Assembly: GCA_950295325.1 (NCBI GenBank)
Contig: OX485806.1
Span: 57,407,169 to 57,471,168 of the forward strand
Source of the DNA: Polytrichum commune
Lineage: Eukaryota; Streptophyta; Polytrichopsida; Polytrichales; Polytrichaceae
Length of the DNA: 64,000 bases
Direction: 5' to 3'
In this document: positions 12,573 to 23,816 of the stretch, piece after piece
How positions within the stretch are numbered: the first letter of the stretch is position 1
How the letters are laid out: each line of letters begins with the position of its first letter
Made by a program: the position numbers and the translations under genes
The notes under the pieces: model-generated
What the model was told of the DNA's origin: nothing
Databases searched by the model: none
Seen by the model: the letters and a program-made list of their open reading frames with translations, nothing else

Positions 12573-12728
12573 CAGTGGTTGAAAGATTATCCTGAGTCGG
12601 AGTTTAATGTGATGGTGACGTCTCACCATGCATATTTGAACGACGAGGTTATTAGTTCTAGGGGTGAGGAATATTCCTTGTTGGAACCATATGAGGTGCT
12701 CACCGAAGAATAATGGATTTTAGGCGAA

Positions 12729-14158
12729 TTGACACCTTGGATAGATGGTGTGGAGGTTAGTGACGTTAGTCTAGTACATGTTGATGGGACTCAGGATGAG
12801 GAGGTTATTGTGGCAGCTGTGAGATTGGAGGAACCTCTGCACTGCAAGACTTCGTCGACGCGCATAATGGTTGGACAGGATGTCAAGGATTATCCTAAGG
12901 TTCCTCCGGATTGGTATAGGAACAAGGATGAACAAACTCATGTGTCGAAAGCGGATTGGAAGTATGTGGATGTGACAACCCGGAATGGGAATGTTAGACA
13001 AATGAAGATGGTGTCTAAGTTGGAGGAGAAAAAAATCAAGGAATATAGCGAGTTGGTGGATGAATTTAATGACATTTTTGCCTGGTTGTACAATGAGCTT
13101 AAGGGGATCCCTAGAGAGATGGTGGAGCATCGCATTCATTTGATTCCGGGTGCTAGGCCAATTAGACAAAAGGAGAGAAGAATGAACCCACAATTACATT
13201 TGGTTAAGGTCGAATTAAAGAGATTATTGAAGGTCGGGTTTATTAAGTCGGTGGATATTACGGATTGGGTTTCTCTAATGATCTTGGTGAAGAAAAGAAT
13301 GGAAAGTTGAGGGCGTGTGTCGATTATCGGAAGTTGAATACGTACACACAAAAAAATCATTTTCCATTACCATTCATCACCCTATTGTTAGTGGAGGTAG
13401 ATGGTCATGCAAGATACACGTTCACAGATGGGTATGTAAGCTACAATCAAATTTCCATCGTTTTTCAAGATATTTATAAGACGGCCTTCACCACTCTTTG
13501 GGGCACCTTTGTTTGGGTTATCATGCCTTTTGGTTTATGTAACGCTTCGGCTACATTCCAAAGGTTGGTCATGTACATTTTTACCGACTTGATGTACAAG
13601 TCTATGACTGTGTTCGTAGATGATTTTAGCACTCAGTCCAGTGCTAGTTCGCATTTATAGTGTATTAGGGAGGTTTTGATTAAATGTAGGAAAATGCAGT
13701 TTGCTTTGAATCCGGATAAAACATTCTTAGATGTTCGAAAGGAAGTATTAATGGGTTATGTTGTGAGTGAGAAGGGAAGAAAGCCTGACCCCGAGAAGAT
13801 ACCCGTGATATATGGATTTCCGCCTCCCACCAATGCTAGGAAAATAGCCAAGTTGTTAGGACATGTGGGTTGGTATAGGGAATTGATTCCAAATTATTCT
13901 AAGATAGCTGCTCCCATTACTTAGTTGCTAAGGAAGGATTGTAGATTTGAATGGACAGAGGCTCGCCAAAGGGCATTTGAGGAATTGAGGGATAAATTGA
14001 ATACCTATCCGGTGTTGGTACCACCGGACTAGGGAAAACCTTTCCAAGTGTTTTCTGATGCTAGCTCAGTAGCTGTAGGTAGTGTATTATATCAAGCAAC
14101 GGGAGAAAAGAAGAAGGATCAACATGTGGCTTATGCAAGCCGGCAGTTGACACCGGGA
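12729..14158 (+). pseudogene. Gypsy family 1 reverse transcriptase / RNase H remnant
   Basis: Polymerase motifs in order: HRIHLIPGARPIRQKERR, LRACVDYRKLN, FGLCNASATFQ, and the catalytic VFVDDFS (13,612-13,632), followed by the connection region LLGHVGWYRELIPNYSKIAAPIT and the RNase H start SDASSVAVGSVLY. One frameshift near 13,305 and three TAG codons break the frame. The sequence ends at 14,158. Confidence 0.88.
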
Positions 14159-14201
14159 CCCCCAAACCCTAAACCCTAAACCCCAAACCCCAAACCCAAA
14201 G
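14158..14201. repeat. Interstitial telomere-like tract (CCCTAAA type)
   Basis: Two perfect CCCTAAA units among CCCCAAA/CCCAAA variants, about 44 bp. It sits exactly where plus-strand gypsy family 1 ends and minus-strand gypsy family 2 begins. This is the plant-type (Arabidopsis-type) telomere repeat. Confidence 0.8.
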
Positions 14202-14245
14202 ACTTGGTGACAAGGCTCATCCCACTCTTGGGATAGCCATTTATT
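14202..14245 (-). pseudogene. Gypsy family 2 RNase H-proximal fragment
   Basis: The minus strand reads KWLSQEWDEPCHQVFG, matching 62,805-62,860 of the plus-strand family 2 copy. It seems to be the continuation of the minus-strand piece at 16,515-17,205, the two being separated by the 14,246-16,514 insertion and a small deletion. Confidence 0.7.
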
Positions 14246-14499
14246 TCACAAGTCGCACAAAGTGGGACAACCATCGATCCTCATGCTCTTATATGCAATG
14301 GCCATCCATTTTGCCTCAACATCCGCCAATGGTAAAGTCACTTGTGGGAGTCCAATATTCGACGGAAATACGGAAATACGGATCCATTTTCCATATTTTA
14401 CCCTGCTCGTATGAGGACAATAGGGTCTCTTAGGGTAAATTAATTGTACTAGGAAATAGGGCATTTTAAATCTGCCTCGCACGATAAAAATGATAAAAA

Positions 14500-14735
14500 T
14501 GAGCATTATTACCGGTCCGTCAAATTGGATTAAGAGGGGACCGTTTGATCATGCTCTGGACTGCTGGTCCGGACCAAGTAACGGTTACGCCAAGATTAAA
14601 CAACGGTCCGGAAGTGGAGAGACGGTTACAACGGACTTATGGCGGTTGGGGGGAAAACCGTTGGTGAACCGTCGGAAAACGTTTGGCAACCGTTTTCCGT
14701 TAAAACGAACGGTAACAACGGAAGGAAGAGGGAGG
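14500..14735 (+). promoter_or_regulatory. Cluster of AACGG/CCGTT motifs upstream of gag-like ORF
   Basis: About nine AACGG or CCGTT cores lie within 230 bp directly upstream of the gag-like reading frame. AACGG is the core of plant MYB3R (M-phase-specific) binding sites. Function here is an inference from density only. Confidence 0.4.
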
Positions 14736-14982
14736 AATGATATTTAAGGATCCCTTCCTTTTCCTCCCACTTTTTTTGTTCGCAAGAGGAAAATTGTTGA
14801 GAGAACGAGTGGTGAGGTTGTTTTTTTTTCCGAGCCGCCAGCAGTTGGATTGCTGGGACTCCGCAATTTCCAGTTACCGGCAGTTGGCTTGCCGGAACTC
14901 TGTAGCAATTAGTCGGAAAAAAGGGAATCCGGAGGGGAGAGAATTTCCGGAGCTGTGTCAGAGGTTGAGGAAAGGTAGGAAA

Positions 14983-16165
14983 ATGCCGGAAGCACGGGAA
15001 GAGGATAGGAGGGAATCCATCCCGATTCCGCTCAAAGCCCTCATCCCTGCAATTCCGAGGGAGGACAGGGAGCTGCAGGAGCTAGTGGAGGATCTCCGGG
15101 TCATGGGCTGCGCGGGGTTGCTCTCCAAACCCTGGAACCTCCGAGCGGAAGATACCCTCCGGGAGTTCAAGTTTGAGAGAGGGAATCAGTGGCTAGGAAC
15201 CAAGAGAAAGGATCCGGATAGTTGGACTCCGAAAGTTTGGAATAGTGTCTATGGGTTTCCGAGAGGAATTGCAGAGGGATGGGCCGGACGCCGCGATGGC
15301 CTGTTCGCCGGAAAGTTTAGAGGGGACGCGGATCCGAAGGACGGCTTTCACCCCGGGAACTGCCGGAACCTTAAAGAGCGGAGGGTCTTAGAGTTCCTCC
15401 TGCCCATCCTTAACCCGGACAAGCCTAAGCGGATTAGCCTTACCATGGCTAACACCCTGTTCAGTGCTATGTCCGGAGTCGGGCCCGTGAATTGGGGGTT
15501 GATAATTCAGGAAATAGTAGGTGGTGCGAGAAGTCGCCCTGGTCCAGAATCCGCCAACGTCTGCGAGACCCAACCAGCAGGGAGGCGGCTCTCGACCTGC
15601 CAGTTCCGGGAGAGCTCCGAAAAGGATCCGCTCTCCCCAGGTAAGGCGGAAGAGCACCGGGTCTGTTAGATCCGGACGAGGCAAGTCCTCTGTTCCACAG
15701 ACTTCGGATCGGTCCCGGACTCCGGACAGAGCTCGGACCCCGATAAGGCACCAAACTTCGGATCGAGAGGCAACTCTGAGTAGGGGTAAGGCCCCTATGA
15801 CCCAAGCCTCGCCGTCGTCTCCTCTAGACTACCAAATGGTGAACACATTCCCTCCGCCACCCTCAAGGGCGGCCTCCAATAGGGATCCACGGACTACCTC
15901 GATATCGGGCGAGTAGAATTCGGAACAGCACACCGGAAGCGATCCTTTCCCGATTCGGAGCGTCCGGGAGGGAAGTACAATTTCCGGATCACCACAGACA
16001 GAAGGAGCAACGGACTCGCAGGATGAGATTGCTCCTTCTCCAAACATGAGGAGGATGCTTACGCGGCTGCAGAAGGCATCGCCGGGAGGGGCCTCATCCG
16101 CCGTCAACGGCCTCGGCAGCCATTCGAAGGAAAAAACAGCTCAGAAGAAGCACCGCTCTTCTTAG
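14983..16165 (+). pseudogene. Gag-like ORF of the non-autonomous element
   Basis: The likely start is ATG 14,983 (MPEAREEDRRES), although the frame is open from 14,737. The first ~180 residues are a compact domain with WTPKVWNSVYGFP, HPGNCRNLKERRVLEFLLPI and a C-terminal GPVNWGLIIQEIV, reminiscent of gag-type proteins of plant retroelements; I do not recognise a named family. After a frameshift near 15,515 the sequence continues in another frame as an Arg/Ser/Pro-rich basic tail to TAG at 16,163, with an internal TAG near 15,914. Base composition is clearly richer in GC than its surroundings. Confidence 0.5.
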
Positions 16166-16514
16166 CTTAGGATGGTAGTTAGATTAGTTAGGCAGAATAG
16201 AGGTAGGAAGATAGGATTTAGGAGTTTTTGAAGTTAAGGAATAAAATTCTCTCTTGGGTTTTTGTCAGCGGAAAATCTGGATCTTGATCCGGGAAATCGG
16301 AGAGGAATGAAGCAGTTAGGGTTTTCTTAGCGGCGGCCGCCTGGGTTGCCGCCATCAGGTTAGGGATTTTTGGGCCTCTACTTAAGGCTGAATAAGGAGC
16401 TGGAGAGGGGTTCCTTCTCCATTGTTGTATTCTGATTGCTCAAACTCTAATAAACTCCTTACTTTCTCACTCCTTGACTTTCGTTGATTGATTTTGTGTA
16501 CGAATGATTCGGAC

Positions 16515-17205
16515 AACTTCCTTTGTCACCACATACCTCAAGAACTCAATCTCTCGTTGAGCAACATTATTTTTTATTCCTTGGCGGTAACTTTTTGAAC
16601 AACACATTGGTGAATACATCCTTGTACCTCACCAACATCCCACCAATGTGGTTTGGGAAGGCCCATCTTTCCTAGCCTCCCCATACGTTCTTTGGAGTTG
16701 CTCTAATTGAACCACGACCATTATGTTTTCTATTTTTCATTTGGTTCATTAAGACCAAATTCAACTTGGAACCTCCTACCATAGGAATCCTTGTCAATTT
16801 GAACTTCAATTCCTTGCCATTATGACACATCATAATGCACTGCAAGAACACCGGCATGCACCTCACATCTATCATGTGAGTTTCAAAGAAGGCGGCCTTC
16901 ACAATGACATGCATTTCATCTATTTCACATAGTGTGAAATTTTGACGAAAATCCAATGTCCCACATTGAAAGGTTACATGCATCACGGCCTCCTTTGGCT
17001 CATGCGGTTTGCCCTTTCCAAACCGCACCTTGGTGGGCTTGCCCGCTCTATCAATTGGCAAGCCCCAACTCCCTTGTGAGTTTTGGGCTCAAGAAGGAAT
17101 GCCTTGCCTCTTTGTCAACCCATGAGACATTTCTCCCATTCATTTGAGCCTCAAGGTACAAAAGACTTGGCCTCGGCTTAAGGCTCCCAGCCTTAGCCAC
17201 AATGC
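16515..17205 (-). pseudogene. Gypsy family 2 protease region, minus-strand copy
   Basis: Open frame 17,061-16,672 reads from MPIDRAGKPTKVRFGKGKPH, through VTFQCGTLDFRQNFTLCEID and FFETHMIDVR, to GGSKLNLVLMNQM. It matches 62,090-62,500 of the plus-strand copy. The polymerase part continues in a shifted frame, as it does in the other copy. It is cut at 17,205 by the left end of MULE element D. Confidence 0.8.
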
Positions 17206-17330
17206 GGGAAACTTAGTAGTGTGAGCGTAGAGCGGACATTGGAGAGCAGAAAATTTAGATTTTGTTGGGTAATTTTAGGAGAAACAGTGCCTATTTCCGT
17301 GGAATTAGAGATAGTTTGAATCCAATTTGT
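17206..17330 (+). repeat. Left terminal inverted repeat of MULE element D
   Basis: Begins GGGAAACTTAGTAGTGTGAG, continues with CGTAGAGCGGACATTGGAGA, and carries the box CTATTTCCGTGGAAT at 17,291-17,305. Same order and spacing as the other TIRs. Confidence 0.8.
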
Positions 17331-17490
17331 TGGAAAGGCACCCCATGCCCGTGGACATAAGGGTTTAGGTGTTGGAAAGGCACCCCATGCCCGACAAAAT
17401 GTAGGTTAAGTTAGGTGCCAACCTCAAGACTTACAAAAATGTGTATTCAGTTCAAGTAGCTATATACAAATTACTCTACTTTTTTTCCAT

Positions 17491-18054
17491 CTACACCCTA
17501 TCGGCCGGGCATGTCCAATATGGATAAAATGATTCAAAGATCATGCCATAGATCTCCACCGCACACCAGCAGCTCTCCAATTCATACCTTAGCTTAGCCA
17601 ATGAACGCAATGACAAATCCCCCAAGTGTAATATAAGAATCTTCCTGGGAATTTTTGAGGTGACGTGCCTGTTGTGTGAGAACCAAAAGGAGTTCATTTG
17701 AAATTGATGTATGAAGTTATGTTCGCGTATCAAACACACCCTCGGGACACCATTGGGACCCATGGAGTATTCATGCTGAGCCAAACAAAAAGCATTGTAC
17801 TGCACACTTTTATTTACAATCGTTTTCCATGCTTTGCAACATAGCCTCAAACTATGGATTAGCAAGAAACGGAGTTGGGTGTCCAATACCGTCTCCCGGC
17901 CTGTATCCACATTTGCGGCACCCACCAACAAGTTTGGGACCAATACCGTCAATTGTACATCTTTGTCCAAATACAACACAAGTGGCTCCATTACGTGGGA
18001 TTGGCGTGATTTTCCCCACCCTGATACATCATTTAAACCACAAACATTCATCAT
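17491..18054 (-). CDS. F-box-like ORF carried by element D
   Basis: 187 codons, ATG at 18,054, TAG at 17,491. A central SLRLCCKAWKTIV stretch resembles the end of an F-box helix region, followed by a His/Arg-rich part (REHNFIHQF, SHNRHVTSKIP) and a leucine-rich tail (LILHLGDLSLRSLAKLRYEL). I do not recognise the family with certainty. It lies between the TIR and the methyltransferase 3' end, where elements A and C have no such ORF. It may be a captured host fragment or an older insertion; expression is unknown. Confidence 0.45.
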   Translation of the reverse strand: MMNVCGLNDVSGWGKSRQSHVMEPLVLYLDKDVQLTVLVPNLLVGAANVDTGRETVLDTQLRFLLIHSLRLCCKAWKTIVNKSVQYNAFCLAQHEYSMGPNGVPRVCLIREHNFIHQFQMNSFWFSHNRHVTSKIPRKILILHLGDLSLRSLAKLRYELESCWCAVEIYGMIFESFYPYWTCPADRV

Positions 18055-18059
18055 ATGAA

Positions 18060-18330
18060 TGAAAGTTGAAAATTTGGCCTACCCATCTAGGCTCTCGGAA
18101 GTGAGAGCATCCAAAAAATCAAAAACATTCAAAACCTGAATCAAAGTTGAGAATGTGGCCAACACATATAGGCCAGAGGAAGCGAAAGCATCCAAACAAT
18201 CTAAAACATTCAACACCTGAATCAAACTTCAGAATGTGGACTACACATCTAGGGCCATCGGAAGTGGAGCATTCAAAAAATCAAAAAGATTCATCACCTG
18301 AATCAAAGTTGAGAATCTGGTAGAAACGGA
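18060..18330 (+). repeat. Short tandem repeat, three ~85-bp units
   Basis: Units contain ATTCAAAACCTGAATCAAAG and GTTGAGAATGTGG and an imperfect palindrome around TCGGAAG. Degenerate, no coding content. Confidence 0.6.
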
Positions 18331-18599
18331 GTTGAGAGTCCGAACACTCACCAGGATGGAGTAGCATAATGCTTGCGCTTGAAAGTCTTCCATGCCAAAT
18401 TGGAGAGCATGTGCTTGGAGTGCTACCATGTGAAAAGGGTGCACGGGGATGTGACCATAATTGGTAGGATATATGCTTTGAATGCATTAGATTAATGGGA
18501 TGAATCTGAACTTGATTAGGGGATCTTAGCTAGTACAACACATAATGACAGAGGATGCAATATATAACATTATGGCTATAATGCCACATGCAAAAATCT

Positions 18600-19680
18600 G
18601 GATCTTACCCCCTACCTGTGGACCCTCTCGGAACCGAGAAGGTCCCTAAATAGTCCCACCCCTTGACAAATATGAACCCAAAAAAGAAAGGTTCAAGATA
18701 TAGTCCAACCCGAGATAGTCCAACCCCTTAACTGGACAAATATGAACGCAACAAAAAAAAGACTGAACCCGTCAAACCCAACTTGTTTAGACACCTATAA
18801 ATGTGGTGCAAACCCCCAACCACTGGACCCTCTTGAAACCGAGAGGGTCACTAAGTAGTCCAACCACTTAACTTGACAAATATGAGCCCAAAAAAAAAAG
18901 GTTCAACCCGTCAAACCCAACTTGTTTAGACACACAAAAATCTAGATGAAACCCCCAACCCATGGACCCTCTTGGAACCGAGAGGGTCCCTAGATAGTCC
19001 AACCCCTTAACTAGGCAAATATGAATCCAACAAAAAAAAGACTGAACCCGTCAAACCCAACTTGTTTAGACACCAAAAAATGTGGATGAAACCCCCAACC
19101 CATGGACCTTCTCGGAACCGAGTGGGTCCCTAGATAGTCCAACCCCTTAACTGGAAAAATATGAACCCAACAAAAAAAGACTGAACCCATCAAACCCAAC
19201 TTGTTTAGACACATAAAAATGTGGATGAAACCCCCAACCTATGGACCCTCTCGGAACCGAGAGGGTCCCTAGATAGTCCAACCCCTTAACTGGACAAATA
19301 TGAACCCAACAAAAAAAGACTGAACCCGTCAAACCCAACTTCTTTAGACACATAGAAATGTGGATGAAACCCCCAACCTATGGACCCTCTCGGAACCGAG
19401 AGGGTCCCTAGATAGCCCAACCCCTTAACTGGACAAATATGAACCCAACAAAAAAAGACTGAAACCGTCAAACCCAACTTGTTTAGACACCTATAAATGT
19501 GGTGGAAACCCCCAACAGGGGGACCCTCTCGGAACCGAGAGGGTCCTTACATTGCCGAACACATTAACATTAGAAATATGAACCCAACCAAAAAAGATAC
19601 AACCCCATCCACCCGAACCTATCTTAAATCTTGTTCTTGATTCCTATACTAAGACCCTCTCGGTTCCGAGAGGGTCAAAT
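18600..19680 (+). repeat. Palindrome tandem array of element D
   Basis: About seven units of ~139 bp. Each holds CCCTCTCGG-AA-CCGAGAGGG (best copies near 19,243, 19,382 and 19,521; one with a TT centre near 19,652), followed by TCCCTAGATAGTCCAACCCC and an A-rich part. Small ORFs read from it are artefacts. Confidence 0.88.
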
Positions 19681-19907
19681 TCCAGCCAAAAACAAACTAG
19701 TTGAACCTATGAACCCACTAGTTGGACATATGTAGAAATACAAGCTGTGAACCTTCAAGAGCAAATGAAATCGAACAACAAAATAAGATGACGGAGGAGT
19801 TGAATGTGGTTTGAAAAAGGGAAATGGAAATTCAACAAATGAACTTATAAATAACTCAAACATAAAGAATACATAGGAGATAGGAGTTCCAAACGCACGA
19901 GGCGTAG

Positions 19908-20712
19908 TCAACAATTATGACTACCATGTCTATCACTATCCTTGCCCTACTCAACCTCTAGGTCTAGGAAATCCAATACTACTTTGTTTAGAGGGCGGGT
20001 GTGAGTAGGAGGTGGGGACGGTGCTTCCGCCAAAAGATGGGCAAGGTCAGCGGCATACGAAGGAAGCTCGAAGGGGTTGCAAATACGTCCGCATTAAGGA
20101 TACGAATGGGGCTCTCATTTTGAACTTTGCACATATAGGACAAAAAAACAAAAAAATGAGCACAAGCCAAAAAGTCCGATTCGAGAAGATAGAAATGCAA
20201 AAAAACAAGTAAGAAGCCAAGAACGAAATTACGCAGACAACAAATCAAAAATGCGCTTCGCCATCTTCCGGGGAGGAGGAGCAAAAACCGATCCTCATTG
20301 TAGGGCAGCATGTTGAGAAGTGTGTTCTTGCTCAGTCTTACGCATGGGGAGGAGGATGGACTTGAAGATGTCGATATCCAACTCAAGCACCACAATATGG
20401 TGTTGAATAGAACGACATGCAATGACAGAACCTCCTAGAAAAACGAAATGTGAAAAGATGAGCATAAGGGAATGAATGGGAAATGAAGCAAGTAAAAAAA
20501 AAACAAAACAATAAAGAAGAAAAACCAACCAAGGCCACATTGCCAATCCATGATAATGTCGTCCTTGTCCGTGAGGGCGGACAAAATGATGGAGAAGAAC
20601 TTGGGGCGTTTTTCACGAGCACCTCTCCAAGGTACCCCGTCTTCCCTCATCGACTGGTTCTTGGCATCGGCAAAGCTGTTGAGCCAACCATCTCTCTTGA
20701 GATTGTAACCCA
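19908..20712 (-). pseudogene. Methyltransferase 3' end of ParB-MTase gene, element D
   Basis: Exon 20,712-20,530 reads GYNLKRDGWLNSF...VPWRGAREK...IIMDWQCGLG. A phase-1 intron interrupts motif I exactly as in element C. Exon 20,434-20,233 continues GSVIACRS and HHIVVLELD. The final exon (about 20,110-19,908) ends FELPSYAADLAHLLAEAP ... SDRHGSHN with TGA, matching element A's terminus. A TGA in exon 2 (near 20,293) and a TAG in the last exon (GAG in A) inactivate it. Upstream exons were removed by the gypsy insertion at 20,712. Confidence 0.8.
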
Positions 20713-21976
20713 TGTGTGAGGCCAAACCACCCATACTTATGCGTCGTAGTCCGGGTGAGGGCATGGAGCTCACATTAATCCCTATGTCATTGTCAATGTC
20801 AATATGGTCGGGCTCCACCGCATTCCACATTGATGTGAACACACCAGGTTCTTTATAACATGAGTACAAGATTTGAAAAATGATCCTTTCCTTTATTGCA
20901 CTCTTCCACACAAGTTCACAATACCACACACAATCCCTCACCTAAGATTCACTCCCTAATTTCACCACATTACATTGAGTGGCTCCCTAATCCTCCATTA
21001 ACCCCATTTACTAGCCTAATATCTTGTTTTTACCCTATCCAACCTTTCCACCATGTAATATAGCATTAATACTAACCCCCCCTACGCTAATTAAGATTCA
21101 GCCTCGGTTCCCTAATCACGAAACTACGCTGTTAAGCTTTGGGACTCTGCCCGTCATCACTCGTCACCGGGTAGGCAGTCGGTCCTTGAGCCAGCAGTCT
21201 GGCCACCTAGCTCAGCTCTTCGGAGTTCTGGCCACCGAGCTTAGCTTTTCGGAGTCCTGGCCACCGAGCTGAGCTCTTCGGAGTCTGGCCACCGAGCTTA
21301 GCTCTTCGGCATTCTGTCTACCGAGCTCAATTCTTCGGCATTCTGGCTACCGAGCTCAGCTCTTCGGCATTCTGGCACTTAGCTCAGTCCTCAGAATTCT
21401 GGCTACCGAGCTCAGCTCTTCGGCATTCTGGCACCTAGCTCCGCCCTCGGAATTCTGGTTACCGAGGTCAGCTCTTCGGCATTCTCGCATCTAGCTCCGC
21501 CTTTCGGAGCCGCATTCTGGTTCTTCTCCTAGGAACAACAACCACACAAAAAAGGAGCAATCTCCTCTTTCTCTCCGCATTTCTCCACCCCCTTAGGAAC
21601 CCGAACCAAACTTATGCATAAATCACCCTTCAACCCTTAAAACCAACACACTAAAGCCCCAATGCAAACATTAACCCCGAACCCCTTGTGGGCAAGCTCC
21701 ACGCCCAATTCGGACACCTATACCGGCCTTAAGCCCAAGCTCACATTCCCTTTCCTAATAACAAAAGTACTAACTACAATTACTTTAACTAAATCTAATT
21801 AACACTACCCTTTCTCAACACACAAATGACGTAAATCACTTGTTAACACAAAAACACACTAAACCCAAAGGTTACACTCTTTTTAGTTTTGAAATAGCAA
21901 TCACAATAAAAAAAAGACAAACTCCTAATAACTTTTGAAGTTAACCACACATGTGGGCACCATTTTGGGCTCACAT
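20713..21976 (-). repeat. LTR of gypsy family 1
   Basis: 1,264 bp bounded by TGTGAG...CTCACA. The outer end (TGTGAGGCCAAACC...) recurs at 62,908, and the inner end (TGTGAGCCCAAAATGG on the minus strand) recurs in degenerate form at 11,797. It interrupts the element D methyltransferase exon. Confidence 0.7.
21170..21520. repeat. ~45-bp tandem repeat inside the family 1 LTR
   Basis: About eight units with CTACCGAGCTCAGCTCTTCG and GCATTCTGG. The family 1 LTR fragment at 62,908-63,531 carries a different 24-bp repeat in the corresponding position. Confidence 0.75.
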
Positions 21977-22418
21977 AATTGGCGACCATCGGGGGATGGA
22001 TCCCAAAGACTCTTGCTTCGCAGGCAAGTTGTTGATCAAGCTCGATACTCCTTGCACCGACTCCCCGCGGTTCGACTTGGAAAACTTTCCCGCTCAATGT
22101 TTCCAATTGCATTGAGTTGTTGGGAAACACCTCTCGAACAAGATAGGCGCCTAAGCAAACAACATCAAACTTACCCGGGAAGTCAAGTTTCCGTGCATCT
22201 TGAATCATCATCATCATTCCCGGTTGTAGTGTTTTTTTCTTGTGTCGCTTGTCAAAGATTATCTTTCTTCTCCTTTGAATTGCCTCGATGTGTTGAGCGG
22301 CCATCCGTCTTCTCTCATCAAGCTCCTCCAAATTCGTTAGCCGATTCTTCAATGACTGACTTTCTATAAGACGTGAGCTTATTGCAACCTTGAGAGACTC
22401 CACTGCAAACTGGATCAA
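21977..22418 (-). pseudogene. Gypsy family 1 integrase C-terminus
   Basis: The minus strand reads LTNLEELDERRRMAAQHIEA, IQRRRKIIFDKRHKKKTLQP, DARKLDFPGKFDVV and VREVFPNNSMQLETLSG, the typical C-terminal region of plant Ty3/gypsy integrases just before the 3' LTR. The catalytic core is deleted. Confidence 0.82.
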
Positions 22419-22589
22419 TGTCTAGGCAACCTTCTCCTAGGACTAGAAAAACACTGGTCTTCGACTTCATCATCAGACATCTCGATGTAACACTGTTGGT
22501 ATCCCAAATGAATCCTAATACCACCTTTCACCCATAGTTTCCAGAGTTTAACCCAGCATTGTTGTGGGTCGCAAGAAAACCACTCTAAC
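22419..22589. other. Deletion junction within gypsy copy 2
   Basis: About 170 bp linking the integrase C-terminus to the protease-RT linker. No recognisable RT or RNase H. It marks an internal deletion of the polymerase domains. Confidence 0.5.
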
Positions 22590-23816
22590 ATCAACTCCTA
22601 ATGGGCACATTCACATATTTCCAATCCGCCTCCGTCACATGAACTTGCTCATATTTGTTTCTATACCAATCCGCCGGTACCTTAGGATAATCCTTGACAT
22701 CTTATCCAACCACAATTCTCGTCGACGTAGTCTTGAAGTGCAAAGGTTCTTCTAACCTAGCAGCTTCTATAATAGCCTCCTCATCTTAAGTCTCATCCAC
22801 GTGTACTAGACTTACGTCACTCACCTCTACACTATCTACCCAAGGTGTCAATCCCCCTAAAATCCACTCCTCCTCGGTGAGCATCTCACATGGTTTTAAC
22901 AAAGAATATTCTTCGCTCCTTGAACTAAGAATATCATCTCTCAACATTGCAAGGTGGGACGTGACCATAATATCGAACTCCGACTCCGGATAATCCTTCA
23001 ACCATTGGGCATACTCCCCATCATCCCCATAATTATAGAAACTAGGACCTAGACCACCCGATCTTGCGTCCCACCCGAATGAACTACTCCTACCAATGCC
23101 TCATCATTCTTGCCCTCCTCCTTGGCATCACCTTCATGTTTCGAAGATGAAGCAATTTCTTATCTAATCCAACCACCTAACGATCCTATGGAAACTTTGA
23201 CCCTATTATCCTCAATACCATAAGTAATAGATGGCTTGACTCCCCCCCAATCCACTACGGCATCCGACATTCTCAACCAAGGTCTACCCAACAAAATGGG
23301 AAATGTATCATTGTTAGAATGCATCTTGATGACATGAAAAGTGACCACATACTCTTCTCCTCCTGTGCTAATCCTACAATCCTTAATCATTCCCAATGGT
23401 ACGGCCGAATTTTGATTCGCCATATTGATGATGAAAGGTGACGGACCCGTAAGACTAAGACCCAACCTCTTCATGGTATGCTCCGGTAAGATGTTTAGTC
23501 CGCTACCTCCATCCACTAACACATTCGGAACCACCTTGTCCACCACCATAACCTCAATTTCGATTGGTTTAAAATCACGTCTTTCTCCTTGCATGTGAAC
23601 TCTAGCCGCCATCCTAGTCTTAACCTTCCTAGTCCTCCTAGTTACCGGCATTCCTTTCTTGAGTCTTCCTAGCCACGGGTAAAATCTCCAATAATTGTCC
23701 AAAGGTAATATCAGCTTTAATTGAGCTAAAATCGGCCCATAAATCCTAGCCACTCGACTTCTCCACTTTGGCCTTGCCAACACCATCAAACTCATCCAAA
23801 GAAATTCCCGGTCCAT
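22590..23816 (-). pseudogene. Gypsy family 1 protease and linker, copy 2
   Basis: Protease frame 23,816-23,160 has the DGGSGLNILPEHTMKRLGL site and FPILLGRPWLRMSDAV. The linker continues DGEYAQWLKDYPESEFDIMV, SRSEEYSLL and LTEEEWILGGLTPWVD. Two TAA codons (near 22,785 and 22,700) occupy positions encoded by CAG in copy 1. Confidence 0.82.

Larger units (their letters stand above)
11797..14158 (+). mobile_element. Ty3/gypsy family 1, truncated copy 1
   Basis: It starts with a piece resembling the LTR start of copy 2 (TGTATGAGCCCAAATG), jumps into the late gag/protease region near 11,880, and runs through protease, reverse transcriptase and early RNase H, stopping at ASRQLTPG at 14,158 where telomere-like repeats begin. 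LTR remainder, gag, integrase and the 3' end are missing. In-frame stops (TGA near 11,916, TAA after GEY near 12,570, TAA near 12,712, three TAG between 13,650 and 14,030) and a frameshift near 13,305 show it is dead. Confidence 0.88.
14246..16514 (+). mobile_element. Probable non-autonomous retroelement with gag-like ORF
   Basis: About 2.3 kb of more GC-rich sequence splits a gypsy family 2 copy: family 2 sequence stops at about 14,245 and resumes at about 16,515. It carries a promoter-like AACGG cluster, one gag-like ORF and a 3' part with an AATAAA (near 16,449), ending in ...GGACA. No polymerase is present. Terminal repeats were not found by eye, so LTR class (LARD/TRIM-like) is inferred. 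Confidence 0.5.
17206..20712. mobile_element. MULE element D (left part)
   Basis: Starts with the family TIR, inserted in gypsy family 2. Contains an F-box-like ORF, a palindrome array and the 3' end of a ParB-methyltransferase gene on the minus strand, i.e. the orientation of element C. At 20,712 it is interrupted inside the methyltransferase exon by gypsy family 1 copy 2. The remainder of D is not in the window. Confidence 0.75.

Noticed and set aside
14246..14506. Minus-strand ORF of 86 aa at 14,506-14,246
   Set aside because: No conserved motif; it lies in the unassigned left part of the inserted element and is short enough to occur by chance.
20713..20941. Extension of the element D methyltransferase into a PSPGLRRISMGGLASH segment
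   Set aside because: This part is the end of the family 1 LTR (same sequence at 62,908); the exon homology stops at 20,712.
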